From positions 372,001 to 436,000 of the forward strand of contig CANLSQ010000001.1 of assembly GCA_947493955.1 (NCBI GenBank): a DNA stretch of 64,000 nucleotides. The letters run 5' to 3'. Position numbers and translations under genes: made by a program. This DNA is from an uncultured Sphingomonadaceae bacterium. Lineage in GTDB: Bacteria; Pseudomonadota; Alphaproteobacteria; Sphingomonadales; Sphingomonadaceae. Shown here piece after piece: positions 10,209-19,794 of the stretch. Positions within the stretch are counted from its first letter, which is position 1. Every line of letters starts with the position of its first letter. The notes under the pieces were generated by a model. It was not told the origin of the DNA. It was given only the letters and a program-made list of their open reading frames with translations, and searched no databases.

Positions 10209-10882
10209 TGGCCGAGCCCGTTTTGATTGTTGGAGCAACTGGTCTGATCGGCAACTTGCTTGTCCGAAAGCTCATTGCGGATGGACGCGATGACGGGCTT
10301 CACTTGCTGGTTCGTAAGCCGCTTGACAGCGACTATGGTGCGGCCACTATCCATGTCGCGTCTACCGAGCAATGGTCTGATATTATTGCTGATGCCAAAG
10401 CCGTGCGAACAGTCTCCTGTCTTGGTTCCACGATGAAAAAGGCCGGCTCGAAAGAGGCTTTTGCAGCGGTTGACCGCGATCTTGTTGGAGCGGTTGCGAA
10501 AGCCGCCAAGGCTGCGGGGGTAAGGCAGTTTATTGCAGTATCCTCGACAATGGCAAATGCCCAGGCCTCGCAATTTTACCTGAAAGTCAAAGGGCAGGCC
10601 GAAGAGTTGATGCGCGCACAGCAATTTGATCGGTTGGATATTATCAGGCCGGGATTATTGCGCGGGGAGCGGACTGATGATGCGCGGCTGGGCGAAAGTC
10701 TGGCGATTATTGCCAGTCCGCTGATGGACCGGCTGCTACACGGTTCCTTGCGGCGTTATCGGTCGATTGACGGGCGGGAAGTGGCGTCAGCGATTGCGGC
10801 TCTCCTCACCGAAGATGCGGCTGGCGACAATATCTACGAAAATGATGAGATATGGAAATGGGCGGATCGCGAAATAGCGTAA
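10205..10882 (+). CDS. NAD(P)-binding atypical SDR (NmrA/YbjT-like)
   Basis: A 225-residue Rossmann protein. The nucleotide loop [12 protein letters not shown] lies near the N terminus, followed by a second strand ending in LLVRKP, and by [13 protein letters not shown] and [11 protein letters not shown]. The [12 protein letters not shown] segment supplies a YxxxK-like pair (Y-L-K-V-K), and [12 protein letters not shown] is typical of the NAD(P)H-binding HTATIP2/YbjT group. It lacks the full extended-SDR length. It overlaps the HD hydrolase stop by 4 nt (start at 10205, or the second ATG at 10208). It ends the operon, since the glycine riboswitch region follows. Role unknown: reductase or redox sensor. 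Confidence 0.85.
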   Translation: MMAEPVLIVGATGLIGNLLVRKLIADGRDDGLHLLVRKPLDSDYGAATIHVASTEQWSDIIADAKAVRTVSCLGSTMKKAGSKEAFAAVDRDLVGAVAKAAKAAGVRQFIAVSSTMANAQASQFYLKVKGQAEELMRAQQFDRLDIIRPGLLRGERTDDARLGESLAIIASPLMDRLLHGSLRRYRSIDGREVASAIAALLTEDAAGDNIYENDEIWKWADREIA

Positions 10883-10989
10883 ACTTTTTACAGCCCTTCG
10901 ACCTATCGAATCATTGACTCCCAAGGCCTGCTCGGTCACGCTTTCGGCTGCTTTTGATTGCCGCCTTGCAGGCACAGATCACGAAGCGA

Positions 10990-11192
10990 TGCGGGAGAGC
11001 GCCAAACTCCATAAAAAGCTTGGCCGCCGAAGGAGCAACCGCCCCGGAAACTCTCAGGCCGATGGACCGCATCAGCTTCACAAGCACTCTGGAAAGAGCC
11101 CACCGTCGCTAAAGCTATGGCGGGCCACCGAAGGGGTAAATGGCCGCTAATTCAGTGCCATGAAACTCTCAGGTTCCGTGACAGAGGGGGCA
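10990..11192 (+). promoter_or_regulatory. tandem glycine riboswitch upstream of the gcv operon
   Basis: The 362-nt gap between 10882 and 11245 holds no gene but two successive glycine-aptamer cores. The first runs from GGGAGAGCGCC (10992) through GCCGAAGGAGCAA and GGAAACTCTCAGGCCGATGGACCGC to CTCTGGAAAGAGC (about 11098). The second contains CCACCGAAGGGGTAA (about 11125-11139), GAAACTCTCAGG (11162-11173) and GTGACAGAGGGG (to about 11189). These conserved blocks are diagnostic of the gcvT glycine riboswitch, which turns on glycine cleavage genes when glycine is high. A TTGACT at 10914 could be a -35 element, but no convincing -10 is seen. About 50 nt separate the second aptamer from the gcvT start, room for a translation-controlling expression platform. 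Confidence 0.93.
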
Positions 11193-11244
11193 GTTTTGCA
11201 GGCTTTTGCTGTGAGCTGTACCTTATGCATGGGCGGAATTTTTG

Positions 11245-12390
11245 ATGAGTGATGATAAAACCGAGACATTGAAGAAACTGCCGCTCGATAGCTGGCACCG
11301 CGGCCTTGGCGCGCGCATGGTACCTTTTGCGGGCTATGAAATGCCGGTGCAGTTTGAAGGTGTGATGGCCGAGCATCTGTGGACTCGCGACAATGCCGGT
11401 TTATTTGATGTCAGTCATATGGGGCAGGTGCAATTGGATGGTGAAGGTGCGGCAGACGCGCTGGAAGCAATTGTTCCTGGTAACATCTCTGCCCTGGGTG
11501 CAGGCAAAATCCGCTATACGCTGCTGCTAGCGCAGGATGGCGGCATATTGGACGATCTGATGGTGACCAATACCGGCCGTAATCTTTATTTGGTGGTCAA
11601 TGGTGCGACCAAGCATGACGACATCGCTTATTTGAACGCGCAACTGCCATCCGATGTTACGCTGAGTCATATGGAAGATAGCGCATTGTTAGCGTTGCAG
11701 GGGCCGAAAGCGAGCGAGGCGCTGGCGAAGCTGAACATAAGCCCCATGCAGCCTGGCTGGCCGGTGCCGACAGACCTGTATTTCATGGAAGCTGGACCCT
11801 TTATGTGGGGTGATATCCCATTGGGCATCAGCCGTTCCGGCTATACCGGCGAAGATGGCTTCGAGATCAGCGTTCCCGCGGAACATGCGGAGAAACTGGC
11901 AGCGGCTTTATGTGCCTTGGAAGAGGTTAAGCCTATTGGTTTGGGGGCCCGCGATAGCCTACGGCTGGAAGCGGGATTGCCGCTATATGGCCATGATATG
12001 GATGCACACGTCCTTCCGGTGGAAGCGAATTTGAACTTTGCGCTGTCCAAGGCACGGCGGGAAGAGGGAAATTTTGCCGGTGCGGAGCGGGTATTGGCGC
12101 AATATCCGGACAAGGCCGATAAAAAGCGCGTGGGGCTTTTTGTGAATGGCCGCCAGCCCATCCGTGAAGGTGCCAGCGTGGTTGATACCGATGGCAATGG
12201 CATTGGCGCAGTCACCAGCGGCGGTTTCTCTCCGACGCTGCAGAAACCTATCGCCATGGCTTATGTGCCGACAGCACTAGCCGAAACGGGAACCGAAATC
12301 ACCGTGGAACAACGCGGCAAAGCGATATCCTGCACCGTCGCTGACATGCCCTTTGTGCCGCATAACTATCACCGCAAACCGAAATTATAG
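11245..12390 (+). CDS. gcvT: glycine cleavage system aminomethyltransferase (T protein)
   Basis: GcvT transfers the methylene group from the aminomethyl-lipoyl arm of H protein to tetrahydrofolate and releases ammonia. I use the ATG at 11245 (381 residues); a TTG directly before it is less likely. GGGCGGA at 11231 is the ribosome site. Recognisable family segments are MVPFAGYEMPVQFEGV (25-40), GLFDVSHMGQV (52-62), SRSGYTGEDGFEI and GLGARDSLRLEAGLPLYGHD, ending with CTVADMPFVPHNYHR. It is the first gene of the riboswitch-controlled gcv operon, 29 nt before gcvH. Confidence 0.97.
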   Translation: MSDDKTETLKKLPLDSWHRGLGARMVPFAGYEMPVQFEGVMAEHLWTRDNAGLFDVSHMGQVQLDGEGAADALEAIVPGNISALGAGKIRYTLLLAQDGGILDDLMVTNTGRNLYLVVNGATKHDDIAYLNAQLPSDVTLSHMEDSALLALQGPKASEALAKLNISPMQPGWPVPTDLYFMEAGPFMWGDIPLGISRSGYTGEDGFEISVPAEHAEKLAAALCALEEVKPIGLGARDSLRLEAGLPLYGHDMDAHVLPVEANLNFALSKARREEGNFAGAERVLAQYPDKADKKRVGLFVNGRQPIREGASVVDTDGNGIGAVTSGGFSPTLQKPIAMAYVPTALAETGTEITVEQRGKAISCTVADMPFVPHNYHRKPKL

Positions 12391-12419
12391 ACGATTAGAA
12401 GAGGGAAAAGGACGAGACT

Positions 12420-12791
12420 ATGAGCCGATATTATACGGATGAGCATGAGTGGGTGGACGTCGAAGGTGAGACCGCGACCGTCGGCATTACCGATTATGCG
12501 CAAGAGCAATTGGGTGACATCGTGTTTGTCGAAACGCCTGAAACCGGTGCAGAACTGGCACAGGGCGATGATGCCGCAGTGGTCGAGTCCGTGAAAGCCG
12601 CATCCGATGTCTATGCCGCGGTTTCCGGAACGGTGGTCGAAGTGAATGACGCACTGGAAGACGAACCCGCGCTGGTCAACAGCTCCGCCGAAGAAGATGG
12701 CTGGTTTTTCCGGGTCACGCTGTCTGACAAATCCGAACTCGACGATCTGATGGATGAGAAAGCCTACAAGGCCTTTGTCGACGGACTCTAG
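12420..12791 (+). CDS. gcvH: glycine cleavage system H protein
   Basis: GcvH is the small lipoyl carrier that shuttles the aminomethyl group between P, T and L proteins. The product has 123 residues. The lipoylated lysine is K59 in [15 protein letters not shown], in the classic GcvH context. The N terminus [16 protein letters not shown] and the following [17 protein letters not shown] are standard. It lies between gcvT and gcvPA with gaps of 29 and 17 nt, each with a purine-rich ribosome site, so it is expected to be transcribed with them. Confidence 0.98.
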   Translation: MSRYYTDEHEWVDVEGETATVGITDYAQEQLGDIVFVETPETGAELAQGDDAAVVESVKAASDVYAAVSGTVVEVNDALEDEPALVNSSAEEDGWFFRVTLSDKSELDDLMDEKAYKAFVDGL

Positions 12792-12808
12792 AAACTGAGG
12801 AATAGAAA

Positions 12809-14167
12809 ATGCGTTATTTACCGCTAACCCCAAATGACCGTCAGGATATGCTGGCGACAATTGGTGCCAGCAGCATCGACGACCTTTTCGTCGATGTGCC
12901 AGAGGATGCGCGGCTGGAAGGTCCGATCCGTGATCTGCCGATGCATGCCGGGGAAATGGCGGTCGAAGCGCATATGAAGAAGCTGGCCAAAAATAACTCG
13001 GCCGCCGGTGATATGCCGTTCTTCCTGGGGGCCGGGGCCTATCGCCACCATGTGCCCGCTAGCGTTGATCACATCATCCAGCGTGGCGAGTTTCTGACGG
13101 CTTATACGCCCTATCAGCCTGAAATTGCGCAGGGGACGTTGCAGACCCTGTTCGAGTTCCAGACACAGGTTGCGCGGTTATTCGGCGTCGATGTCGCCAA
13201 TGCGTCTATGTATGATGGTTCCACTGCTTGCTGGGAAGCGATTGTCATGGCACGGCGGATTACCAAACGCGGCAAGGCGGTTCTCTCTTCCGGCCTGCAT
13301 CCGCATTATGTGTCGGTGGCTAAGACCATGGCGCGCTTTACGAAAGACCAACTGGTTAGCGAAGCGCCAACGTTAGACGCGGCGACCGATGGCGTCGATC
13401 TGCTCGACCAGATTGATGACGATACCAGCTGTGTTGTTGTCCAATATCCTGATATTTTAGGACGCATATCCGACATGTCTGTCCTTGCAGAAAAAGCCCA
13501 TAGTCACAAGGCGTTGCTGATTGCTGTTGTGACAGAACCTGTCGCACTAGGCGCGATCAAGGCGCCAGGTCAGATGGACGCGGATATCGTCGTTGGCGAA
13601 GGTCAGTCGCTTGGCGTTGGCCTGCAATTTGGTGGACCTTATGTGGGGCTGTTTGGTTGCAAACAGAAATATGTGCGGCAGATGCCGGGGCGTCTCTGCG
13701 GAGAGACGGTCGATGCAGAAGGCAAGCGCGGTTTTGTGCTGACCTTGTCCACGCGCGAGCAGCATATTCGCCGTGAGAAAGCGACATCTAACATCTGCAC
13801 AAATAGCGGGCTTTGTGCGCTGGCCTTTACGGCACATATGACATTGCTTGGCGAAAAAGGTTTACGTGACCTCGCAATGCTCAATCACAAAAAAGCGGTT
13901 GTCGCCGCCGATCGCCTGACGCAGATCAAGGGTATTTCGCTCTTGAATGATAGCTTTTTCAATGAGTTCACTCTCATTCTTGATAAAGATACACGGCCAA
14001 TTGTCCGCAAGCTGGCGGATCAAAAAATTCTGGCCGGCGTGTCTCTCGGCCGTCTCTATCCGGATGAAAGTGGATTGGCCCACGGGCTTGTTGTCGCTGT
14101 GACAGAGACGACGAGCGACGAGGATGTCGAAATGCTGGCGACTGCGCTGGAAGGAGAATTGGCATGA
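12809..14167 (+). CDS. gcvPA: glycine dehydrogenase (decarboxylating) subunit 1
   Basis: This is the N-terminal half of glycine decarboxylase, the P protein that decarboxylates glycine with PLP and loads H protein. The organism uses the two-subunit form. The 452-residue product starts [19 protein letters not shown] and includes [18 protein letters not shown] and [15 protein letters not shown], both conserved in GcvPA. The segments [20 protein letters not shown] and [15 protein letters not shown] follow. The PLP lysine is in the partner subunit. The stop overlaps the gcvPB start as ATGA, which fits equal synthesis of the two halves. Confidence 0.97.
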   Translation: MRYLPLTPNDRQDMLATIGASSIDDLFVDVPEDARLEGPIRDLPMHAGEMAVEAHMKKLAKNNSAAGDMPFFLGAGAYRHHVPASVDHIIQRGEFLTAYTPYQPEIAQGTLQTLFEFQTQVARLFGVDVANASMYDGSTACWEAIVMARRITKRGKAVLSSGLHPHYVSVAKTMARFTKDQLVSEAPTLDAATDGVDLLDQIDDDTSCVVVQYPDILGRISDMSVLAEKAHSHKALLIAVVTEPVALGAIKAPGQMDADIVVGEGQSLGVGLQFGGPYVGLFGCKQKYVRQMPGRLCGETVDAEGKRGFVLTLSTREQHIRREKATSNICTNSGLCALAFTAHMTLLGEKGLRDLAMLNHKKAVVAADRLTQIKGISLLNDSFFNEFTLILDKDTRPIVRKLADQKILAGVSLGRLYPDESGLAHGLVVAVTETTSDEDVEMLATALEGELA

Positions 14168-15747
14168 GCATGCTCACCGAAGGCCGTCCGACGAAACAGG
14201 AAGAGAATATCATCGCACCAGATTCAGGTGCGCTAAAGACTCATACCGGCAATCGTGCGCTAATGGTTGATGAACCATTGATTTTCGAGACCGGATCGCC
14301 CGACCGCAGCGGCGTTGACTTGCCAGCAGCGCCAGCGGCTGAGAGTCGTCTGGGCGGTCTCGACCGTGACGAACCCATCAGCATTCCCGGGCTGTCCGAA
14401 GCGGAGGCTGTGCGCCATTATACGCGGCTTAGTCGCCAGAACTATGCCATTGATGTCGGTCTGTTCCCGCTGGGTAGCTGCACGATGAAGCATAATCCGC
14501 GCCTCAATGAGAAAATGGCACGGCTCAAGGGCTTTTCGGATATCCACCCGCTACAGCCGGTAGACAGTGTGCAGGGAGCTCTGGAAACCATTTATCAATT
14601 GGCGGAATGGCTCAAAACGCTAACCGGCATGCCCGCCGTTGCGATGAGCCCCAAGGCGGGTGCGCATGGCGAGCTGTGCGGCATTCTCGCGATCCGTTCG
14701 GCACTCGAAGCCCGTGGGGACGCGCGGGAAGTGATATTGGTGCCCGAAAGCGCGCATGGCACCAATCCCGCTACGGCCGCATTTGCAGGTTATAAGGTGG
14801 AGGATATTCCCGCCAATGCCGATGGCCGTGTTGATCTTGACGCCCTCAAGGCACGCCTCGGTCCTGATGTGGCCGGTGTGATGATCACGAATCCCAATAC
14901 TTGCGGGCTGTTTGAACCGGATATGAAAGCGATTTCCGATGCGGTGCATGCGGCCGGCGGTCTGGTTTATTGTGACGGCGCCAACTTCAACGCAATCGTA
15001 GGCCGTGTGCGTCCGGGCGATCTTGGCATTGATGCGATGCATATCAATCTGCACAAGACCTTCTCCACCCCGCATGGCGGTGGTGGACCAGGTTCTGGTC
15101 CGGTGGTATTCTCCGAAGCGCTGGAACCATTCGCGCCTCTGCCTTTTGTTGAGAAAACCGAAGATGGTCATTTCCATCTCGTCGAAGAGGAAACTGCCGA
15201 AGACCATCACGAAAGCAGCTTTGGTCGGATGGTCGCCTTTCATGGTCAGATGGGTATGTTCACGCGGGCATTGACCTATATGCTCAGCCATGGTGCCGAC
15301 GGCCTGAAACAGGTGGCCGAGGATGCGGTGCTCAATGCGAACTATGTACTGCGCAGCATGGAGGATGTGCTCGAAGCGCCATTCGCCAAGTCAGGTCCGT
15401 GCATGCATGAGGCATTATTCTCCGACAATGGCTTTGCGAACGGCCTGACCACGCTTGATCTCGCCAAGGGCCTGATCGACGAGGGCTATCATCCGATGAC
15501 CATGTATTTCCCGTTGGTGGTTCATGGCGCGATGCTGGTCGAGCCGACGGAAACGGAAAGCAAGGCGGCGATTGACCAGTTTATCGGCGCTCTGCGGTCT
15601 GTGGCAGAGCGGGCCAAGGCTGGTGATGAGCTGCTGAAATCCGCGCCGCATTTTGCTCCGCGCCGACGGTTGGACGAGACGCAAGCTGCCCGCAAACCGA
15701 TTTTGGTCTGGAAAGAACCGGAGGAATATGCTGAAGCAGCCGAGTGA
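14164..15747 (+). CDS. gcvPB: glycine dehydrogenase (decarboxylating) subunit 2
   Basis: This 527-residue subunit carries the PLP site of the heterotetrameric glycine decarboxylase. The PLP-binding lysine lies in [18 protein letters not shown]. Upstream are [34 protein letters not shown] and [16 protein letters not shown], all typical of GcvPB. The N terminus up to about residue 50 is variable. It closes the gcv operon. A short GGCTG/CAGCC hairpin followed by GGTTTT (15749-15769) after the stop is too weak to call a terminator. Confidence 0.97.
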   Translation: MSMLTEGRPTKQEENIIAPDSGALKTHTGNRALMVDEPLIFETGSPDRSGVDLPAAPAAESRLGGLDRDEPISIPGLSEAEAVRHYTRLSRQNYAIDVGLFPLGSCTMKHNPRLNEKMARLKGFSDIHPLQPVDSVQGALETIYQLAEWLKTLTGMPAVAMSPKAGAHGELCGILAIRSALEARGDAREVILVPESAHGTNPATAAFAGYKVEDIPANADGRVDLDALKARLGPDVAGVMITNPNTCGLFEPDMKAISDAVHAAGGLVYCDGANFNAIVGRVRPGDLGIDAMHINLHKTFSTPHGGGGPGSGPVVFSEALEPFAPLPFVEKTEDGHFHLVEEETAEDHHESSFGRMVAFHGQMGMFTRALTYMLSHGADGLKQVAEDAVLNANYVLRSMEDVLEAPFAKSGPCMHEALFSDNGFANGLTTLDLAKGLIDEGYHPMTMYFPLVVHGAMLVEPTETESKAAIDQFIGALRSVAERAKAGDELLKSAPHFAPRRRLDETQAARKPILVWKEPEEYAEAAE

Positions 15748-15778
15748 AGGCTGACTGACAGCCGGTTTTGGGGGCAAT

Positions 15779-16765
15779 ATGATACAGCGCTTAACCAACC
15801 TGTTTGCGCTGTGGACGGTCCTCGGTACCGCTTGGGCATGGTTCATACCGGAGCATTTTCTCTGGGTGGTTGACGGGCGTTTCCGGCCACTGGGCCAACC
15901 GCTGATCAGCGTCATGTTGGGGTTTATCATGCTGGGTATGGGCCTGACGCTGTCCTTTGAAGACTTCAAACGCATTGCCCGTATTCCGAAATGCGTGGGG
16001 GTAGGCGTTGTCTTGCAATTCACGGTCATGCCGCTTGCCGGGATTGCCATTGCGATGCTGGCGGGCTTGGAAACCGGACTGGCGGTTGGACTGATCCTTG
16101 TATCCTGCTGTCCGGGCGGTACGGCATCTAATGTTGTGGCCTATCTTGCCAACGCCAATCTCGCGCTGTCCGTGACGATGACCATGGCTTCGACGCTTAT
16201 TGCGGTTGTCGCCACACCGTTGCTCACTGGCTGGCTAGCGGGAAAATTTGTCGAGATTGACCAGTGGAACCTGTTCATCAACATGGTCTCGATCGTGCTG
16301 TTGCCGGTGATCGCCGGCGTGTTGCTCAATCGCTATTTTCCCAAAGCGACGGCGAAAATCGCAATAGTTTCTCCGCTCGCATCAGTGATCGTGATTGTGT
16401 TGATCGTCGGTGCCATCATCGCCAATTCTAAAGCCCTGATACAGGAACATTTTGGTATATTGATGCTGGCGGTGCTGCTGCTTCATGTTTTCGGGTTCGG
16501 TCTGGGTTATATGCTGACCCGGGCTTTGGGCTTTGGTGTCGGAGAACGACGGACAATCAGTATTGAGGTCGGTATGCAAAATAGCGGTCTGGGTTCCAGT
16601 CTTGCATCGACGCCCGCCTTCGCCGGGCAATTTGCAAATCCTATGCAAGCGGCTCTCGCGCCTGTTCCCAGCGCGATCTCAGCGGTCTATCATGTGGTAA
16701 TTGGCAGTTTTCTTGCCGCGATCTGGCGGCGGCAACCTATCGAGGAGCGCTTTGATGACAATTGA
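15779..16765 (+). CDS. bile acid:sodium symporter (BASS) family transporter
   Basis: An inner-membrane protein of 328 residues with about nine to ten hydrophobic segments. The family motif SCCPGGTASNVVAYLANAN (about residues 111-129) is present, as is EVGMQNSGLGSSLAS in the second half, matching the two crossed regions that bind sodium in ASBT-type folds. Bacterial members move organic anions such as pantoate or pyruvate-like acids with sodium; the substrate here is unknown. The start at 15779 lies 31 nt after gcvPB, and the stop overlaps the next gene by 11 nt. Confidence 0.93.
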   Translation: MIQRLTNLFALWTVLGTAWAWFIPEHFLWVVDGRFRPLGQPLISVMLGFIMLGMGLTLSFEDFKRIARIPKCVGVGVVLQFTVMPLAGIAIAMLAGLETGLAVGLILVSCCPGGTASNVVAYLANANLALSVTMTMASTLIAVVATPLLTGWLAGKFVEIDQWNLFINMVSIVLLPVIAGVLLNRYFPKATAKIAIVSPLASVIVIVLIVGAIIANSKALIQEHFGILMLAVLLLHVFGFGLGYMLTRALGFGVGERRTISIEVGMQNSGLGSSLASTPAFAGQFANPMQAALAPVPSAISAVYHVVIGSFLAAIWRRQPIEERFDDN

Positions 16766-17402
16766 GGGCGATTCCACCCCATGGTTCCGCGATCAGGCTG
16801 GCCCGGAGGATGAAAAGCACGCGCCCGCCACTCTGCGCAACCGCGATGCTATCGTTGCGGTGCTGCAGGATGTGTTGCCAGATAGTGGCACCGTTCTGGA
16901 AGTTGCCAGCGGTACGGGCGAGCATGCGGTCTATTTCGGTGAGAAATTCCCGGACCTGACATGGCAGCCTAGCGATCCCGATCCGGATGGTTGCCGTTCC
17001 ATTGCGGCCTGGACGAAGCGGGCAGGGGTAGGCAATGTCCTGCCACCACTACAACTCGACGCGCTGGCTCTCCGTTGGGACATTGAAAAACCTTCTGCGA
17101 TCTTGTGCATCAACATGGTTCATATCGCACCGTGGGAGGCGTCCATCGGGCTGTTTGAGAAGGCAGCCCTCCTGCTGGAGCCAGGCAGCAGCTTCTATCT
17201 CTATGGGCCTTATTTTCGCGGTGATGCGCCAACGGCGCAAGGCAATCTCGACTTTGACCGCAGTCTCAAAAGCCGCAATTTGCGCTGGGGTATCCGCGAA
17301 GTCGCTGACATGGATACGCTGGCCACGAAAAACGGGTTTACGCGTACCGACCTCGTTGAAATGCCAGCCAATAACCTGTCGCTAATTTATCGACGCGACT
17401 GA
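16755..17402 (+). CDS. DUF938 SAM-dependent methyltransferase-like protein
   Basis: A 215-residue class I methyltransferase fold. The SAM-binding motif I, TVLEVASGTGEHAVY, spans about 46-60, and the acidic second motif is in WQPSDPDPDG. The DUF938 family signature ICINMVHIAPWEA and FYLYGPYFRGDAPTAQGNLDFD are clear. I chose the ATG at 16755, which has GAGGAG at 16742-16747 as ribosome site inside the end of the transporter gene, over a longer frame from 16701. The 11-nt overlap suggests translational coupling. The substrate is not known for this family. Confidence 0.9.
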   Translation: MTIEGDSTPWFRDQAGPEDEKHAPATLRNRDAIVAVLQDVLPDSGTVLEVASGTGEHAVYFGEKFPDLTWQPSDPDPDGCRSIAAWTKRAGVGNVLPPLQLDALALRWDIEKPSAILCINMVHIAPWEASIGLFEKAALLLEPGSSFYLYGPYFRGDAPTAQGNLDFDRSLKSRNLRWGIREVADMDTLATKNGFTRTDLVEMPANNLSLIYRRD

Positions 17403-17437
17403 CCCTGTTGCCGTAACGTCAACGCTCTTGCCTTGAT

Positions 17438-17453
17438 TTAAGCGACCGCTTAA
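17438..17453. promoter_or_regulatory. inverted repeat, candidate TetR operator before the acyl-CoA synthetase gene
   Basis: TTAAGCG-AC-CGCTTAA is a perfect 7-bp inverted repeat with a 2-nt centre, ending 29 nt before the start at 17483. CG-NN-CG centred repeats are common operators of TetR regulators of acyl-CoA and phenylacetate genes, and a TetR gene lies just downstream of the synthetase. The link is an inference from position and symmetry. Confidence 0.45.
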
Positions 17454-17482
17454 CGTCTGCCAAAAGAGACCAAGGAGTGGGC

Positions 17483-19069
17483 ATGTCAAACGAAACGCCA
17501 GAAATTCGCCGGTGCATGGGATCATCCATCGCCTATTGGGCAGAGCGCCTGCCAGATAATATCGCGCTGGATGATGCCGAGGGGGTGTTGACCTATGCGG
17601 AGCTTGACCGGATTGTCTCCGACTATGCGCGGGCCTTCACAGGCTCCGGTTTGAAAGAAGGTGACCGGGTCTGCTGGCTGGGCAAGAACAGCGCACTTTA
17701 TTTCACGCTCTTTGCCGCCGCGAGCCGTGCAGGTGCGGTGATTGCCCCGATTGGGTGGCGTCTTGCCGCGCCAGAAGTGGCCTATGTACTGAAGGATACA
17801 CAGGCGCCGCTGCTGATCTGTGAACCCGAATTTGCCGGGGTCGCCAAGCAGGCGGCAGCACAGGCGGGGACCGTCAAAACCATACTCTCTGCCGGAGAGG
17901 CAGACGGGCTGCAGGCGCTCGACGAGTGGTTGGTCAAAACCCAACCCGGCGAGCTGCCCGACACTGATCCGGCAAAGGGCGTATTGCAACTCTATACCTC
18001 TGGCACCACCGGCAATCCCAAGGGTGCGGTGCTGACCAACGACAATCTGTTCAAAATGCGCCCGCTCGTCGAGAACAAGCCGGAACATGCTTGGATTGAC
18101 ATCGGCCCTGACGACAGCACGCTTGCAGTGATGCCTTGCGCGCATATTGCCGGGTCGGGCATTGGACCGATTGCCTTTTACAATGGCGCCACCATGATGG
18201 TCATTCCCGAATTTCATCCCGACACGGTGCTCGATTGCGTGGACAAGGGGCTGAACCAGTTTTTCCTCGTGCCGACCGCGCTGCAAATGCTGGTCAACTG
18301 GCCGCGTGCCAAGGACACGGATTTTTCCAGCGTGCGGTCCGTGACCTATGGTGCCGCGCCCATCCCTCTCGAACTGCTGCGCCAGTGTATCCAAACCATG
18401 CCAAAGGCCTTATTCTGTCAGCAATATGGCATGACTGAAACAACCGGCACTGTCTGTATATTGCCGCCGGAAGATCATGATCCCGCGGGGAATGACCGGA
18501 TGCGCGGCATTGGTATCCCGCTGCCTGGAGTTGAGCTGCGCATTGTTGATGAGAAACACAATGAAGTTCCACCAAATACTATCGGAGAAATTGCCACACG
18601 ATCCGGCCTTAACATGCTGCATTATTTCAATAATCCGGAAAAGACTGCCGAGACCGTCGATTCAGACGGCTGGCTCTATACCGGCGATGCTGCGATCATG
18701 GACGAAGATGGCTATTTTTACATCAAGGACCGGGTGAAGGACATGATCATCTCTGGCGGTGAGAATGTCTATCCAGCGGAGGTTGAGAACGCGATTTTCG
18801 GCCACCCGCAGGTCAATGAAGTCGCAGTGATCGGTATCCCCGATGAGAAATGGGGCGAAGCGGTGAAAGCCGTCGTCTCTCCCAAACCCGATGCAGGCGA
18901 AATTGATGCCGACAGCGTGATAAGCTGGGCGAGAGAGCGAATTGCCGGGTTCAAGGTACCGAAATCGGTTGATGTGATCCCGGAATTACCGCGCAACGCT
19001 AGCGGTAAGATACTGCGCCGCGAATTGCGTGATCCTTATTGGGAGGGCAAAGACCGGGGCGTGAATTAG
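17483..19069 (+). CDS. AMP-dependent acyl-CoA synthetase
   Basis: A 528-residue enzyme of the ANL superfamily that activates a carboxylic acid with ATP and couples it to CoA. The P-loop YTSGTTGNPKG is at 171-181. QQYGMTETTG (A5), WLYTGDAAIMDEDGYFYI (A7), IKDRVKDMIISGGENVYPAE (A8) and the catalytic lysine in NASGKILRREL (A10) are all present. The start at 17483 has CAAGGAG a few bases upstream; an in-frame GTG six bases earlier is less likely. The family (FadD3/long-chain fatty-acid ligase-like) does not fix the substrate. It has its own leader and candidate TetR operator and converges on the TetR gene. Confidence 0.93.
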   Translation: MSNETPEIRRCMGSSIAYWAERLPDNIALDDAEGVLTYAELDRIVSDYARAFTGSGLKEGDRVCWLGKNSALYFTLFAAASRAGAVIAPIGWRLAAPEVAYVLKDTQAPLLICEPEFAGVAKQAAAQAGTVKTILSAGEADGLQALDEWLVKTQPGELPDTDPAKGVLQLYTSGTTGNPKGAVLTNDNLFKMRPLVENKPEHAWIDIGPDDSTLAVMPCAHIAGSGIGPIAFYNGATMMVIPEFHPDTVLDCVDKGLNQFFLVPTALQMLVNWPRAKDTDFSSVRSVTYGAAPIPLELLRQCIQTMPKALFCQQYGMTETTGTVCILPPEDHDPAGNDRMRGIGIPLPGVELRIVDEKHNEVPPNTIGEIATRSGLNMLHYFNNPEKTAETVDSDGWLYTGDAAIMDEDGYFYIKDRVKDMIISGGENVYPAEVENAIFGHPQVNEVAVIGIPDEKWGEAVKAVVSPKPDAGEIDADSVISWARERIAGFKVPKSVDVIPELPRNASGKILRRELRDPYWEGKDRGVN

Positions 19070-19089
19070 GCATGTGCGATCCTGATATC

Positions 19090-19677
19090 CTAGTTGGTCA
19101 ACTGACCTAAGGCAAAGTCCTGCGCCGCCGCACGAACCTCTTCCGCCAGTTCTGAATCGGGCAGCGATTTGGCAATAACCATGCCGCCTACACACAACGC
19201 GGCGAGCGATAAGGCCCGTTGCCGTCCTTGATCACCTTTGTCACCAAGACCCTTTTCAAACAGTCCAACCATCGCCTCCAGAAGTTGCAGATAGGACGTC
19301 TGAACTTGCGGATTGGAGCGTGCGATATCCGACGGCAAGGCGATCATCGGGCATTGTCCATCGATATCGCCCAAATGTTCCGACGACAGATATCCGGATA
19401 TCATCTGGCGGACCATGCCTTCTCCTGGTGAACTTGGATCAACGCCCGCGTCTTTTCTCCATTCAGCGCCGCGGCCATGAAGAAAGCTGGATACCGCAGC
19501 GTGATGGAGTTGTTCTTTCGTCTTGAAATGATTGTAGAAACCACCACGCGTAAGCCCTGCATTTTCCATCACCATGTCGATCGTAACATCCTGAAAGCCG
19601 TGTCGGTTGAACAGGATCCGCGCGGACTCAACGATCTTGGCTCGTGTCTGCCGCTTATGTTCTGCGCTGTAAGGCAT
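19090..19677 (-). CDS. TetR/AcrR family transcriptional regulator
   Basis: A 195-residue repressor-type protein. The N-terminal DNA-binding domain (about 10-56) reads KIVESARILFNRHGFQDVTI then MENAGLTRGGFYNHFKTKEQL, the standard TetR helix-turn-helix. The C-terminal ligand domain is helical and resembles the group whose members often act on nemR/acuR-like electrophile or acyl targets, but the ligand is unknown. I chose the ATG at 19677, preceded by GGAGAGA, rather than a start 57 nt upstream. It converges with the acyl-CoA synthetase gene and diverges from the YCII-like gene, so it could control either. Confidence 0.92.
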   Translation of the reverse strand: MPYSAEHKRQTRAKIVESARILFNRHGFQDVTIDMVMENAGLTRGGFYNHFKTKEQLHHAAVSSFLHGRGAEWRKDAGVDPSSPGEGMVRQMISGYLSSEHLGDIDGQCPMIALPSDIARSNPQVQTSYLQLLEAMVGLFEKGLGDKGDQGRQRALSLAALCVGGMVIAKSLPDSELAEEVRAAAQDFALGQLTN

Positions 19678-19720
19678 TGAATTTCTCTCCGTTTCACGAG
19701 ACGATAGAAGACTTCTAAAA

Positions 19721-19734
19721 ATGTTCTTTAACAT
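19721..19734. promoter_or_regulatory. short inverted repeat in the tetR / YCII intergenic region
   Basis: ATGTT-CTTT-AACAT is a 5-bp inverted repeat in the 117-nt AT-rich gap between the divergent TetR gene (start 19677) and the YCII-like gene (start 19795). Its place suits an operator through which the TetR protein controls itself and the 19795-20724 pair. It differs in sequence from the repeat at 17438, so at most one is likely to be its true site. Confidence 0.3.
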
Positions 19735-19794
19735 ATTTAGATTGGCGCAATAAAGGCGGTTTGAAAAACAGCAAATCCTCAGAGGAGAACGAAA

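Noticed and set aside
10914-11150. 78-residue open frame between the NAD(P)-binding gene and gcvT
   Set aside because: It lies over the glycine riboswitch, whose conserved aptamer blocks explain the sequence; the frame shows no protein motif.
15749-15769. Hairpin after gcvPB as a terminator
   Set aside because: The stem is only 5 bp and the T-run is broken by GG, too weak to call.
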